Part shown: positions 44,301 to 53,104 of the stretch, piece after piece
Layout: each line of letters starts with the position of its first letter
Numbering within the stretch: the first letter of the stretch is position 1
Assembly: GCF_000003815.2 (NCBI RefSeq)
Contig: NC_049980.1
Location: 32,761,212-32,825,211 of the forward strand
Length of the DNA stretch: 64,000 bases
Direction of reading: 5' to 3'
From: Branchiostoma floridae
Taxonomy: Eukaryota; Chordata; Leptocardii; Amphioxiformes; Branchiostomatidae
Program-made: the position numbers and the translations under genes
Notes under the pieces: model-generated
The model's input: the letters and a program-made list of their open reading frames with translations, nothing else
The model's database searches: none
What the model was told of the DNA's origin: nothing

Positions 44301-44685
44301 ATCTTGACGCTTTCGACACAAAGTGCCTACGTCGCATCCTTGGGCTGCACTGGTATGACTTTGTCCCAAATGCCACAGTGCGTCAGATGACGAAGCAACC
44401 CCCCATATCTCAACTGATCAGGTCTGCCAGACTACGGATTTTTGGCCATCTTGCTAGGTCGTCACCTCTGTCCGAACCAGCCAGGCTCATCCTTGAACCG
44501 ACCCCAAGGTGGAGAAGGCCAAGAGGGAGGCCCCGCATGAAATGGCTGGACCAGCTAACATCAGACCTGGCAGCTGTGAACATGGACCTCCCCACTGCCT
44601 GGCAGGCTGCCCAGGACAGGTCATTCTGGAGAAGATGTCGAGGCGCCACGCTCTTAGGAGCAAGCGGGTTGTGAGTGTGTGAGTG
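41386..44685 (+). mobile_element. Intact non-LTR retrotransposon (RTE-like)
   Basis: A 3.3-kb element bounded by an exact 11-bp target duplication. It has a 331-bp 5' leader, a single long frame (41717-44674), and almost no 3' UTR. The stop codon lies inside a short TGAG-type tail (gtgagtgtgtgagtg). No LTRs are present. One ORF with endonuclease plus reverse transcriptase, no obvious ORF1 and a very short microsatellite tail suggest the RTE clade. CR1-like alternatives cannot be excluded. It sits in the same orientation as the host gene, inside its 20-kb intron. Confidence 0.85.
41717..44674 (+). CDS. Retrotransposon endonuclease/reverse transcriptase
   Basis: 985 residues, uninterrupted. 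The N-terminal apurinic-type endonuclease (about 18-270) shows ATWNV, TEVRWPG, YAPTD, GDFNA and DHRLL. The reverse transcriptase (about 480-760) shows GKLKPGRAAGADGIPPELL, GNYRGITLLSVPGK, QSGFTPGRST, YATYVDLKQAFDSVDR, GVRQGCVLAPTIFN and the catalytic DYADDVALL. The C-terminal region ends with the GRPRMKWLDQL and W-rich tail seen in such proteins. In databases relatives are often mislabelled 'craniofacial development protein 2-like'. It would nick target DNA and prime reverse transcription of its own RNA. All catalytic motifs are present and no frameshift is seen, so it is recent and possibly active. The start is the first ATG in frame after the leader. Confidence 0.93.
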   Translation: MTPDRMDLRFRKRLNETSLRIATWNVLSMKQEGSALLVANELARLDITVAGLTEVRWPGSGSCRANDYTYLWSGREDGLHRQGVALALAPSAHKALSFWKPINNRLLLARLRHRHGMISIIVAYAPTDVAPAEEKDDFYSKLSALVANISRHDIIWVLGDFNATTGTNTTGYESSLGPYGTGSRNDNGSRLLEFCACHRLRTERSFFPHKQIHCMSWISNDGHTTKEVDHILTNSRWHTSSNCRVYRSAQFGNADHRLLSMTVALYLQKDPKSAQQRKFDIARLQSPDVSADFQLELHNRFEALLDISDEDHGDPAKIWDGFKHNLTEAATKTVGFTRSRKKRAFLSMETLKVVELRRQARLNGDISEYRRLNGSRNKLLQRDKQNWLENTAKEAEAAARAGNQSVLYKTLRTLSGKTTPPTANVKALDGSDLETPEQQLERWREHFSTLLNRPPPPPCNELDAMASMAVEDDSISVDPPSLDEVEKAIGKLKPGRAAGADGIPPELLLKGGPAVVAWLHALIVSIWRTGNIPTDWRLGVILPFWKKGPKDNCGNYRGITLLSVPGKVLAHILLARLRPLLLQKQRQEQSGFTPGRSTVDRILTLRILAELRREYREPLYATYVDLKQAFDSVDRAALWKILKILGVPSKLLGLLSSLYSDTVSCVRVNGQTSDVFEINSGVRQGCVLAPTIFNTAIDYVMDRTVTQSSCGANYGRVRITDLDYADDVALLAELLETLSIALQHMDAATKPLGLMISWQKTKVQSLCDYQPPPENQVINGQEVEAVNKFSYLGSTITSDCRCIADIQVRIGRAAAAMANLANIWSNKQLSLQTKLNLYNSLVLSILLYGSEAWTLTASWEQHLDAFDTKCLRRILGLHWYDFVPNATVRQMTKQPPISQLIRSARLRIFGHLARSSPLSEPARLILEPTPRWRRPRGRPRMKWLDQLTSDLAAVNMDLPTAWQAAQDRSFWRRCRGATLLGASGL

Positions 44686-44696
44686 ATGCCGCTGTG
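44686..44696. repeat. 11-bp target-site duplication, right
   Basis: Exact repeat of 41375-41385. Confidence 0.85.
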
Positions 44697-45210
44697 CTCT
44701 GCGGCACTTAATTGTGCAGACAGCATCAGAAAGGTCACTATTTATAAATTTGCACTCCATCTTTGCCACATCCGCGGTGCCACCGCATTTGCAAGTGACC
44801 CCTGAGCCCCTGAGTTCCCCGCTGTAAATATCAAAGGACCAGGGGGCAGCCGTCGCGCTGGCGTGGGACGCTCCTCGTTTGACTGGGCAGAATTGGGTGC
44901 CCGAAAGTTACACTCCGGGGTCGGCGGGAAGAATGACACGCCGTCTAATTACGGCCCGCCGCCAGACGTATCAGTGGCTCCATTTTCGGGCACTCTTTAT
45001 GAAATGTCACCCTGCCATTTGGCGAGGGAAGTTTGTCACCCGCAGATTGATCCCCGCGGCAGGAGGGGCTTTTAATTTGTCGTGGGATAATTGCATGCAT
45101 AATATTAATCTCAAGGCCGGCGGAGAAGGAGAGGGCATGCCGTGTCTTCAATGCAGTATTATCTGGGAAGGTCTACCACAAGTCAAACCCCCAGTAGGGC
45201 CATGTTGATT
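44697..45210. promoter_or_regulatory. GC-rich single-copy island, right part
   Basis: Unique, CpG-rich sequence with several homeodomain/GATA-like cores (gtctaattac, ggcttttaatttg, gggataattg, atattaatct). Composition resembles the islands at 38.0-38.7 and 53.3-53.8 kb. No frame shows a domain. Confidence 0.3.
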
Positions 45211-46189
45211 TGATTATATGGATGACATTAGCGCGCACATCATTTTTTCGGCCATTTCCAAAAATTAAAAGTTTTCAACCATGCTTTGAATCGTACAAAG
45301 CAGCTGTTAAAGGAGCAAATATAATGCCATATGTTAAAAGATGGATATATTGGGAAACATTCTAATATAAACGTCAATTCCAATGTCAAGGAAGAAGACT
45401 GTGAAAACATAAATGAAGAAACAATTGTTCAGTATTCAATACTGTTTGTCATTTGTTCAACCTTCTAGACCACTTAGATTTCATAAGGAAGGCGTCAGTT
45501 TTGGGATTCCCATCCATGTAATCAAATCAACATGGCCTAATGCTAATACAGTACACCATATTTTTGTGTTCCCTTGTAATTAACCTTGAGTTCCCAAATA
45601 TAGATGATTACCATGTTTGAGCTTAGAGTCACATGGCTCCTTATTCCTCTGTATTTTAAGTACTGAACTGAACTGAACTGATATACTATCTCTAAATATT
45701 TGAATGATTGTAAGATTTCCCCAAATTAAAGTATTTATGTTATAGTAATTACCATCAATCATCAAATTTTGTGTCTTGGTACAAAGCTAAACTTTCTTCC
45801 AACTCAAACTGCAAAGCTGCTGTGAAAGGAGCACATACATGCCGTGGATCAGAAGAATAATACATCGGGAAACATATGCTTATGTCAACGTCAATTCCAA
45901 TGTCAAAGAAGAAGACTGTGAAAACAAAAATGGAGAATCCATTGTTCGGTATTCAATTCTCTGTGTTTGTCATTTGTTCAGCCTTCCAGACCACTTAGAT
46001 TTCATAATGAAGACACTTTTTTTTTTTACCAAACTTTTTTTTTATTCGCACACTCGAATCAGTTGTGGGATTCCAAGAGGATGGGAAAAGTGGTGTCCCA
46101 ACTGCAAAATTGCAGGTTGCAAACTGTGCTAACTGGGTTTAGAATCAACTTTTTGCCAAGCAAAATGTGGTTGTGTTTGCAAGTGTGCA
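45211..46189 (+). repeat. Direct duplication, ~485-bp offset
   Basis: About 45285-45500 is repeated at about 45785-46015. Shared blocks include 'cgtcaattccaatgtca', 'gaagaagactgtgaaaaca', 'gtcatttgttca' and 'accacttagatttcataa'. No coding signal. Confidence 0.8.
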
Positions 46190-47160
46190 AGTAGGTATTT
46201 TGAGCACTGGCTTCATTCCTCTGTAATCAGAAAAGTTGCCCCTGATGACATCACCCTGCCAGTGCTGTCCCTGGTGCTGAAGGACCTTCAATAACTGCTC
46301 TGCCGGCTCCCCTGCTGCTGACTGACAGCTAAAATAGCACCCTGGTGTTACCTGCATTAGCTTAACAGTGAGAATTACTGATAGAAAATACAATCCATAT
46401 TGTGCTCGAAGTACTTTTTTCAGCCAAGTTGTCCAGGCAACAAGCTGAGTCAAAAGCCATGTTACGCCATCAACATTTCAGGTTGCCCAACTTCCAAGTT
46501 ATTACTTTCTTCGAATCAGCTACAGGTAGGTGGTGGAAAACTAGTGTTCCAAATGCAAAATTTCAGGTTGCACACTGCCCCTAGAGATCACCTACCAGTG
46601 CTGTCCCTGGTGCTGAAGGACCTTCAATAACTGCCCTGCCGGCTCCCCTGCTGCTGACTGACAGCTAAAATAGCACCCTGGTGTTACCTGCATTAGCTCA
46701 ACAGGCAACAGCCATTTCCAGTGAGATACTGATACAAAATACAATCCATATCGTGCTCGAAATACTTTTTTCAGCCAGGTTGTCCAAGCGACAACCTGAG
46801 TTAAAAGTCAGGTTGCGCCATCAACATTTCAGGTTGCCCCACTTCCAAGTTATTACTATCGAATCAGCTACTGGTACTTATCCATTTTCTTTTCTTCCAG
46901 TCTGATCATCAAGAAATAATAGCTTATGCATGTAGGTGGCGGAAAAGTGGTGTTCCAAATGCAAAATTTCAGGTTGCACACTGCCCCTAGAGATCACCTG
47001 CCAGTGCTGTCCCTGGTGCTGAAGGACCTTCAATAAATGCCCTGTCGGCTCCCCTGCTGCTGACTGACAGCTAAAATAGCACCCTGGTGTTACCTGCATT
47101 AGCTCAACAGGCAACAGCCATTTCCAGTGGGCTACTGATAAAAAATCCAATCCATATCGA
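46190..47160 (+). repeat. ~340-400-bp tandem repeat, about 2.7 copies
   Basis: 'gtgctgtccctggtgctgaa' recurs at 46262, 46599 and 47003, each followed by 'ggaccttcaata', 'ctgctgctgactgacagc' and 'accctggtgttacctgcatt'. The middle unit carries about 60 extra bases. It is not coding in any consistent frame. Confidence 0.85.
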
Positions 47161-47860
47161 GTCGTGCTGGTCAGAAAAATGCAAAGTTGTGTGCTTATGG
47201 CTCAAAATACAGTTTTTCTTCATATCACTACATTTAACAATGAAAATCACCTCCAAAATTCTGATTTTTCATGCAATGCTCAGAGTTAAGTCACTTCAGT
47301 GCTGTCTCCAGCTTTAAATTTTTTCTGTCCAATTCTTTCTTTGGGAGCCCATTTTGTTGATTTTTCTACTTAAATGTGTCATTTTAAGCTTAAGAAAATA
47401 GATTTTCAACATTTTCAGATTTTGGGGACGATTGAGGTAATATTTTTATCTGTCCCAAGTAGCAAATTTCCATCCTGAGTCACTGTCATTTTTTTCTGCA
47501 TTTCATACTAGACATGCATGCAGTAAAGTAGTAACAGTTATTACTCTGAACAAAAGTCACTGTTAGATTTTATTTATTTATTCATCTCCAGACATGTGGG
47601 TAGCCCCTTCAACTTATTTGAAGTTGATTTCCAAGGGGGCCCACTACATAAATAACAAAAACGAAACGTGTTACATTCAGTAAGACAACCAGAGGACAAC
47701 AAACAATATATACAAATAAACCGAAGCGTCATTACCAAGAACAGTTGTCGATGTCAACCAAAAATGTCAAAGATCAGCTGTTCGATTCTCCAACATTTTT
47801 AAACCTAGTAATTAAAAAAATGTTTATGGATCCATTCTGATGTTTCTATTTACTGCTACA
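47161..47860. other. Intronic DNA with a retroposon 3' end
   Basis: About 47563-47720 ('tttatttatttattcatctcc...cccactacataaataacaaaaac') is a reverse-oriented retroposon end. The rest is not recognised. Confidence 0.4.
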
Positions 47861-47865
47861 TTACT

Positions 47866-48030
47866 TGCCAAGGGGGGATGTGAGTTGCTCTTTGAAGACG
47901 GTGACTTAGTCCGACAGGTTTCGTGATTTATGTAGAAATGTATTTTTTGTGTTTTGAAGTTGGTGATTGCTCTAATGGTTGCTTCTTTGCTTCTGATCAG
48001 TTTTGCTCTGCTGGGACCACGACAGTTGTT
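47866..48030 (+). repeat. Upstream copy of the exon-c acceptor region
   Basis: Intron text plus a decoy acceptor, tctgatcag|TTTTGCTCTGCTGGGACC followed by acgacag, ends at 48000. It matches the true boundary tgccttgcag|TTTTGCCCTGCTGGG at 48208, 208 bp downstream. Upstream blocks such as 'gatgtgag/gatgtgat', 'tctttgaag' and 'ggtttcgtgattta' are shared too. Confidence 0.8.
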
Positions 48031-48208
48031 GATGTTTCTAAATACATTACTGGTAACTGGGGATGTGATGTCCTCTTTGAAGGCAGTGGCTTAGTCTCAT
48101 AGTTTTAAAGATGATTTGGTTTCGTGATTTAAGTATAGAATGTGTTTTTTTCAAGGTTTTCTAGAATTATGGTAAAAGTTCTAATTGTTGGGTATACCTG
48201 CCTTGCAG

Positions 48209-48328
48209 TTTTGCCCTGCTGGGTCCGCGACAGTGTGCCACGTGCCAACATGCCACGTCCCTCCACCGGCCACAGTCTGCTGTGGACCAGCTCATCGTGC
48301 AGAGGGTAGCTGGAGCTGGGCATCTCAG
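48209..48328 (+). CDS. Unidentified gene, exon c: second CxxCxH half-module
   Basis: The acceptor is tgccttgcag. It enters in phase 2 from exon b (AG|T = Ser). The translation is FALLGPRQCATCQHATSLHRP, then a short helix-like QSAVDQLIVQR. This completes the second C-x4-C-x-C-x2-F ... R-x-C-x2-C-x-H-x4-H module. Two ends are possible: AGG|gtagct at 48305 (phase 0, joining GTG at 49629) or CTCAG|gtgtca at 48328 (phase 2, joining G at 49637). Both give open reading. The exon is duplicated at its 5' edge (47866-48030). Confidence 0.65.
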
Positions 48329-48334
48329 GTGTCA

Positions 48335-48512
48335 GACTAAGGTTTGTTTGTTTGTTTGTTTGTTTGTTTTGCATAATCTGTAACACCAGTTCATCTTTAT
48401 CCACAGTATGAAGTGCCTTTCCCAAGGGTACAACATTGGAATCTGCTGAGGATTCCAACCAAGAACCTTTAGATTCCAAGTCAACAATCCTAACCACAAG
48501 CCCATCTTGCCA
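48335..48512 (-). mobile_element. tRNA-derived SINE, reverse, with AAAC tail
   Basis: On the minus strand 'gatgggcttgtggttagg' (A-box-like) and 'ggttcttggttggaatcc' (B-box-like) lead to the shared body 'tacccttgggaaaggcacttc'. It ends in an AAAC tail (GTTT run at 48341-48370 on the plus strand). Confidence 0.75.
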
Positions 48513-48619
48513 CCTGCCAAACAGAACTTTTAAAATTCAACAAAGGTCTAAGAAAAAATTAAGGAGGAGGAGAAATTGATATGATAAGCCAGCAGGGAAT
48601 TCATTTCTTTCCTTACTGT

Positions 48620-49580
48620 ACCTCCTTCTGAGATCTTTAGACCCAGTAGCCAATTTGCTAAAATAAGAAAGTCAAGAAAGTGTCTTCTCATTAAGACTGT
48701 CCTGCTGTTTGTTTCCTGGCACCCAGGTGAGCAGAGATGAGGTGGTAACTTGAGTAAGCCCCTGAATATTTCCATCCCAAACTTTTTTTTTCAATCTGCT
48801 GGTTCAATTTTGTTCTAAAAAAAATCTGAGAATCAACAAATTACTGTAAATGCATTAAAGTTCGCGGGGATTTAATTTCGCGGTTGCGGGAAAATGGACT
48901 TTTCGCGGTGGATTTAATTTCGCGGAAGCGTCATGCACTGTAATCTCTTACTGTTATGGAAAAATATTCGCGGTGGTTTTAAATTCGCGGGGAAGCGGCC
49001 GCCGCGAAAACCGTGAACATTAATCCACCGCGAAAGTTTCTGCATTTACAGTAAATTGGTGTGGCCTAAGGAAAGTGTAGTCTTATTAAGACTGCCCCAC
49101 TGTTTGTTTTCTGGTGTCCAGGTGAGATGTATCAGCAGAGTAAGCCCCTCGATCTCTCCATCCGAAACTTTTTGTCAACCTGCTGGTTAGATTTTGTTCT
49201 AAAAAAAGTCCGAAAAGCAACAAATTGAATTGGTGCGGCCTGAGGAAAGTGTAGTCTTATTAAGACTGCCCCACTGTTTCTTTTCTGGTGTCCAGGTGAG
49301 ATGTATCAGCAGAGTAACCCCCTCGATCTCTCCATCCGAAACTTTTTGTCAACTTGCTGGTCCAATGTTTTTCTTTATAAATCCGAGAAGCAACAAATTA
49401 AATTGGTTGGGCCTAAGGAAAGTGTAGTCTTATTAAGACTGCCCCACTGTTTGTTTTCTGGTGTCCAGGTGAGATGTATCAGCAGAGTAATCCCCTCGAT
49501 CTCTCCATCCGAAACTTTTTGTCAACCTGCTGGTCCAATGTTTCTCGTTAAAAATCCGAGAAGCAACAAATTAGATTGGT
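48620..49580 (+). repeat. ~174-bp tandem array of the exon-d acceptor and exon start
   Basis: Units contain 'agtcttattaagactgcccc', then ctggtgtccag|gtgag. The AG falls at 48726, 49121, 49295 and 49468, and the functional one at 49628 (ctggcgcccag|gtgagcagg). The first copy is the most exon-like (cacccag|gtgagcagagatgagg). Spacing is 174, 173 and 160 bp. The 395-bp gap after copy 1 is explained by a MITE insertion (48843-49052). Confidence 0.9.
48843..49052. mobile_element. Family-J MITE (ACTGTAAATGCA ends) with 5-bp target duplication
   Basis: Starts actgtaaatgcatt and ends tgcatttacagt. The interior is rich in 'cgcgg' and 'ccgcg' pairs. AAATT is present on both sides (48838-48842, 49053-49057). 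A second, degraded copy is nested in the family-A element at about 50580-50778. Confidence 0.85.
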
Positions 49581-49628
49581 GTGGCCTAAGTGTCATCTCA
49601 TTAGGACTGTTTGTTTCCTGGCGCCCAG

Positions 49629-49751
49629 GTGAGCAGGGACGAGGCCCGGAAGCTGCAGGTGCTGGCGGAGGAGGGAGGATGCAGAAACCTGCAGGCCTTC
49701 GAACCCATCACCATCAGGCACCTGGAGGAGGAGGATGCTGACCAAGCTGTG
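49629..49751 (+). CDS. Unidentified gene, exon d: charged helical segment
   Basis: Starts after cgcccag and ends at GTG|gtatga. It encodes VSRDEARKLQVLAEEGG, then CRNLQAFEPITIRHLEEEDADQAV, a charged, probably helical linker. Using GTG at 49629 requires phase 0. An internal acceptor (gagcag|G at 49637) suits phase 2 from the longer exon c, giving R-DEARKLQ. It leaves in phase 0, fitting exon e. GC-rich codon use contrasts with the AT-rich repeats around it. Confidence 0.7.
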
Positions 49752-50401
49752 GTATGAGCTTTGGCGATCTGAAGTTGTTTGAGGCCTGTATTTTTTTAGT
49801 GACAATGATAATGACAATGACGTTTATTGCATATTCATGCCCCATTAGGGCTAAATGCAGTCAGTTTGGTACATAGAAAGTAATCGGAAAGCTATACATA
49901 TAGTACAGTTTACATGCTTCTTCTCTCTTCTTAAAACATGCGTAAACGAGCTTACAGAGTTTTTCCAGTATATCGTAGTTAGATGATGACATAAGGTATT
50001 TTAATAGAAGAATAGCGGTGACCTGGTCTGCTTGGCTTAACACTTGAGCCATACAGCAAAGCCGCATAGTGCTACCAGCTTGCGCCATGCATCCTTTCTA
50101 GTCCGAGGTTCAACTGCTTTTCATTTTAATTTTTCGTTTTGAAAATTTTGTCAAGAGCCTGGTTTTACAATGTATATCGATGAAGGGTGGCTCATGCAAA
50201 GCATATAACCTCTACATCCAAAACAATCAACTGCTCAAGGTTCAGTTCACCTTAAGTTATTGCTCATTGTCATCTGCATCATCATTACCTTAAGAACAGT
50301 GATGTTTTAGTAGATAGAACAAGATAACCCTGAGCAGAGTTTACGAGGATAGCAGTGATGTCTTTTCCCTTGTGTTCAATTGTTGTATTGAGATTGATTG
50401 G

Positions 50402-50434
<33 letters not shown>

Positions 50435-50442
50435 GGTTCTAG
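49752..50442. other. Intron with retroposon fragment and (GATT)n
   Basis: About 49803-49870 ('gtttattgcatattcatgccccattagggctaa') is a retroposon 3' end, as at 57045. 50393-50434 is a GATT tract that abuts the exon-e acceptor. Confidence 0.6.
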
Positions 50443-50519
50443 GAGAAGCAGAGGTGCCCCTGCCCAGGGTTTAGTGCAGGTGACTTGGCAAAGCTGCTGA
50501 AGCAGTATCATGGCCTGAG
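50443..50519 (+). CDS. Unidentified gene, exon e: third CxC..F half-module
   Basis: A 77-nt exon (acceptor tggttctag, donor CTGAG|gtgagt), phase 0 in, phase 2 out. The translation is EKQRCPCPGFSAGDLAKLLKQYHGL. The CPCPGF motif repeats the C-x-C-x2-F start of the earlier modules and is followed by an amphipathic helix. The donor is consensus. The acceptor's pyrimidine tract is replaced by the GATT microsatellite, so repeat length may affect splicing. Confidence 0.65.
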
Positions 50520-50534
50520 GTGAGTTGTGCTTGG

Positions 50535-50895
50535 TAGTGCTAGTTCACCTTTATCTGTGGGGTAACCTATATCCGTTGTACTGTGTAAATGCATTTAAGT
50601 TTGCGGGGATTTAATTTTGCGTTAGCAGGAAAAAGGACTTTTCGCAGTGGGATCACTATGCACTGTAGTCTCTTACTGCCATGGAAAAATGTTCGTGGTG
50701 GTTTTAAGCGGTGAAGCCGCCACCACGAAAACCGTGAACATTAAACCACCGCGAAAGTTTCTGCATTTTCTACAAGCGGGATATTCCATGTACTTGTATT
50801 TAAGGACATCAAGTCAATGGACAGTGGTTTCAAATTTTGATATTTTCATATAATGTTGCAGTTTGAAACTACCGTCCATCAACATGTTAGGTTCT
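50535..50895. mobile_element. Family-A MITE with nested family-J MITE
   Basis: The family-A left end (tagtgctagttcaccttta...atccgttgta) is interrupted at about 50579 by family J (gtgtaaatgcatttaagt ... gcgaaagtttctgcattt, to about 50778). The family-A interior then resumes ('gtcaatggacagtggtttcaaa'...'actaccgtccatcaac'). The right end is lost. Confidence 0.75.
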
Positions 50896-51249
50896 TTCAA
50901 GTGGCTTTCCTCAAACATGGGACCTCCATTTAACAATGAGTCCTATCCAAGGGACATCCCTTACCAAAGCTAGGTACTCACTTTCACCTGAGTGAAGAAT
51001 GAATGAATGAACTTTCTTGCATTTGTACATGGTACAGTTGTAAGGCAACAGTAATAAGTCAATTAATACAATGATACTCGTCTGAGGTCTATAACTACAT
51101 ACATGTATAGTACAGGAATGTGAACACAAAAGGCGTATTGACATAGTGTAATACACAAGTTAAACAAGTCGGTCTGTTACAGTACAATACATTCTCTCTT
51201 TTTTAGAGCATTACATATGTATTGGCCTAAATACGAAGATATGTAGTGA

Positions 51250-52725
51250 CTAAAGTCATGTTAAGTGTCAGGAGAGCCAAACCCAGGACCTCTAGAGTCT
51301 TGCCAAAAAGCAGTTACCCAACTGTATATGATTTTGGAAACGTCAGATGCTCTTGAGTCTTGGCCCGACATTCTATCATTACATGACTCTGCCTGACTAT
51401 CGACCCATTACAGATAAAGAACTGTGTAACCTTGACCAAGAGTGAAGTAACTTTAGTCATTTAAGTGTCAGGAGAATCAAACCCAGGAGCTCTAGTATCT
51501 GGGCTGGACAGCCTACCGTTACATCACGACGATGTCTGACTAGCGACCCATCGTAGATAAAGAACTGTGTAACCTTGACCAAGACTGAAGTTACTTTAGT
51601 CATTTAAGTGTCAGGAGAATCAAACCCAGAACCTCTAGTATCTGGGCCTGACATCCTACCATTACATCACGACGATGCCTGACTAGCGACCCACCAAGGA
51701 TAAAGAACTGTGTAACCTTGACCAAGAGTGAAGTAACTTTAGTCATTTAAGTGTCAGGAGAATCAAACCCAGAACCTCTAGTATCTGGGCCTGACATCCT
51801 ACCATTACATCACGATGATGCCTGACTAGCGACCCATCACAGATAAAGAACTGCTTAACCTTAACCAAGAGTGAAGTAACTTTAGTCATTTAAGTGTCAG
51901 GAGAATCAAACCCAGGAGCTCTCGTATCTGGGCCTGACATCCTACCGTTACATCACGACGATGCCTGACTAGCGACCCACCACAGATAAAGAACTACGTA
52001 ACCTTGACCAAGACTGAAGTTACTTTAGTCATTTAAGTGTCAGGAGAATCAAACCCAGAACCTCTAGTATCTGGGCCTGACATCCTACCATTACATCACG
52101 ACGATGCCTGACTAGCGACCCATCATAGATAAAGAACTGTGTAACCTTGACCAAGACTGAAGTAACTTTAGTCATTTAAGTGTCAGGAGAATCAAACCCA
52201 GAACCTCTAGTATCTGGGCCTGACATCCTACCATTACATCACGACGATGCCTGACTAGCGACCCACCACAGATAAAGAACTACGTAACCTTGACCAAGAC
52301 TGAAGTTACTTTAGTCATTTAAGTGTCAGGAGAATCAAACCCAGAACCTCTAGTATCTGGGCCTGACATCCTACCATTACATCACGACGATGCCTGACTA
52401 GCGACCCATCATAGATAAAGAACTGTGTAACCTTGACCAAGACTGAAGTAACTTTAGTCATTTAAGTGTCAGGAGAATCAAACCCAGAACCTCTAGTATC
52501 TGGGCCTGACATCCTACCATTACATCACGACGATGCCTGACTAGCGACCCATCATAGATAAAGAACTGTGTAACCTTGACCAAGACTGAAGTAACTTTAG
52601 TCATTTAAGTGTCAGGAGAATCAAACCCAGAACCTCTAGTATCTGGGCCTGACATCCTACCATTACATCACGACGATGCCTGACTAGCGACCCACCACAG
52701 ATAAAGAACTGTGTGACCTTGACCA
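51250..52725 (-). repeat. 143-bp satellite array, about ten units, tRNA-like boxes
   Basis: 'agtcatttaagtgtcagg' recurs exactly every 143 bp (51456, 51599, 51742, 51885, 52028, 52171, 52314, 52457, 52600), after a diverged first unit at about 51254. Units are nearly identical, with an alternation of small variants (gaactgtgt/gaactacgt; accaagagtg/accaagactg). On the minus strand each unit contains an A-box-like 'tgatgtaatgg' and, about 30 bp on, a B-box-like 'gggtttgattctcc'. That is the order of a tRNA-derived SINE head. Confidence 0.92.
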
Positions 52726-53104
52726 AGATGGAACCCAATCCCTCGGCCCCCTCCCAATAAAGCCGGGTTACGCCGGAGCCAAGTAGATCCCGTCTGGAGC
52801 AGAGCCCACGTCACCTTTCCCAACCCTCCCCGTGCTATTACATGGACGCTGCACTTCCGCCAGCCATCGTCCCCCGAGATTTCACAGACCAATCCCCCCT
52901 CACACAGATCACGGCTACGCTTCCTGCAGACATCTTAAAATACTCATGTTGATTTGTAGGCCTGTAGAGATACATGTGCATCAGTTTTGTGTTGAAGAGT
53001 AAGCCTTTTATTTGGTTTGTGTCATACAAGTCTCACGTGAATACATGGGACTTAAATGTTTATATAGGAAATTGTCTGACAGGAGTCCAGTATAGATACA
53101 TTTA
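52726..53104. other. Intronic DNA with a C-rich patch
   Basis: 52735-52925 is GC-richer and single-copy (ccctcccaataaagccggg...cccccgagatttcacag). No exon is supported. The rest is AT-rich. Confidence 0.35.

Noticed and set aside
49230-49741. Proteins of 65 and 146 codons before exon d
   Set aside because: They arise from the tandem acceptor array in a frame different from exon d.
51250-52725. CRISPR-like array
   Set aside because: Regular spacing, but the whole 143-bp unit is repeated with no unique spacers, and the DNA is eukaryotic. It is a satellite.
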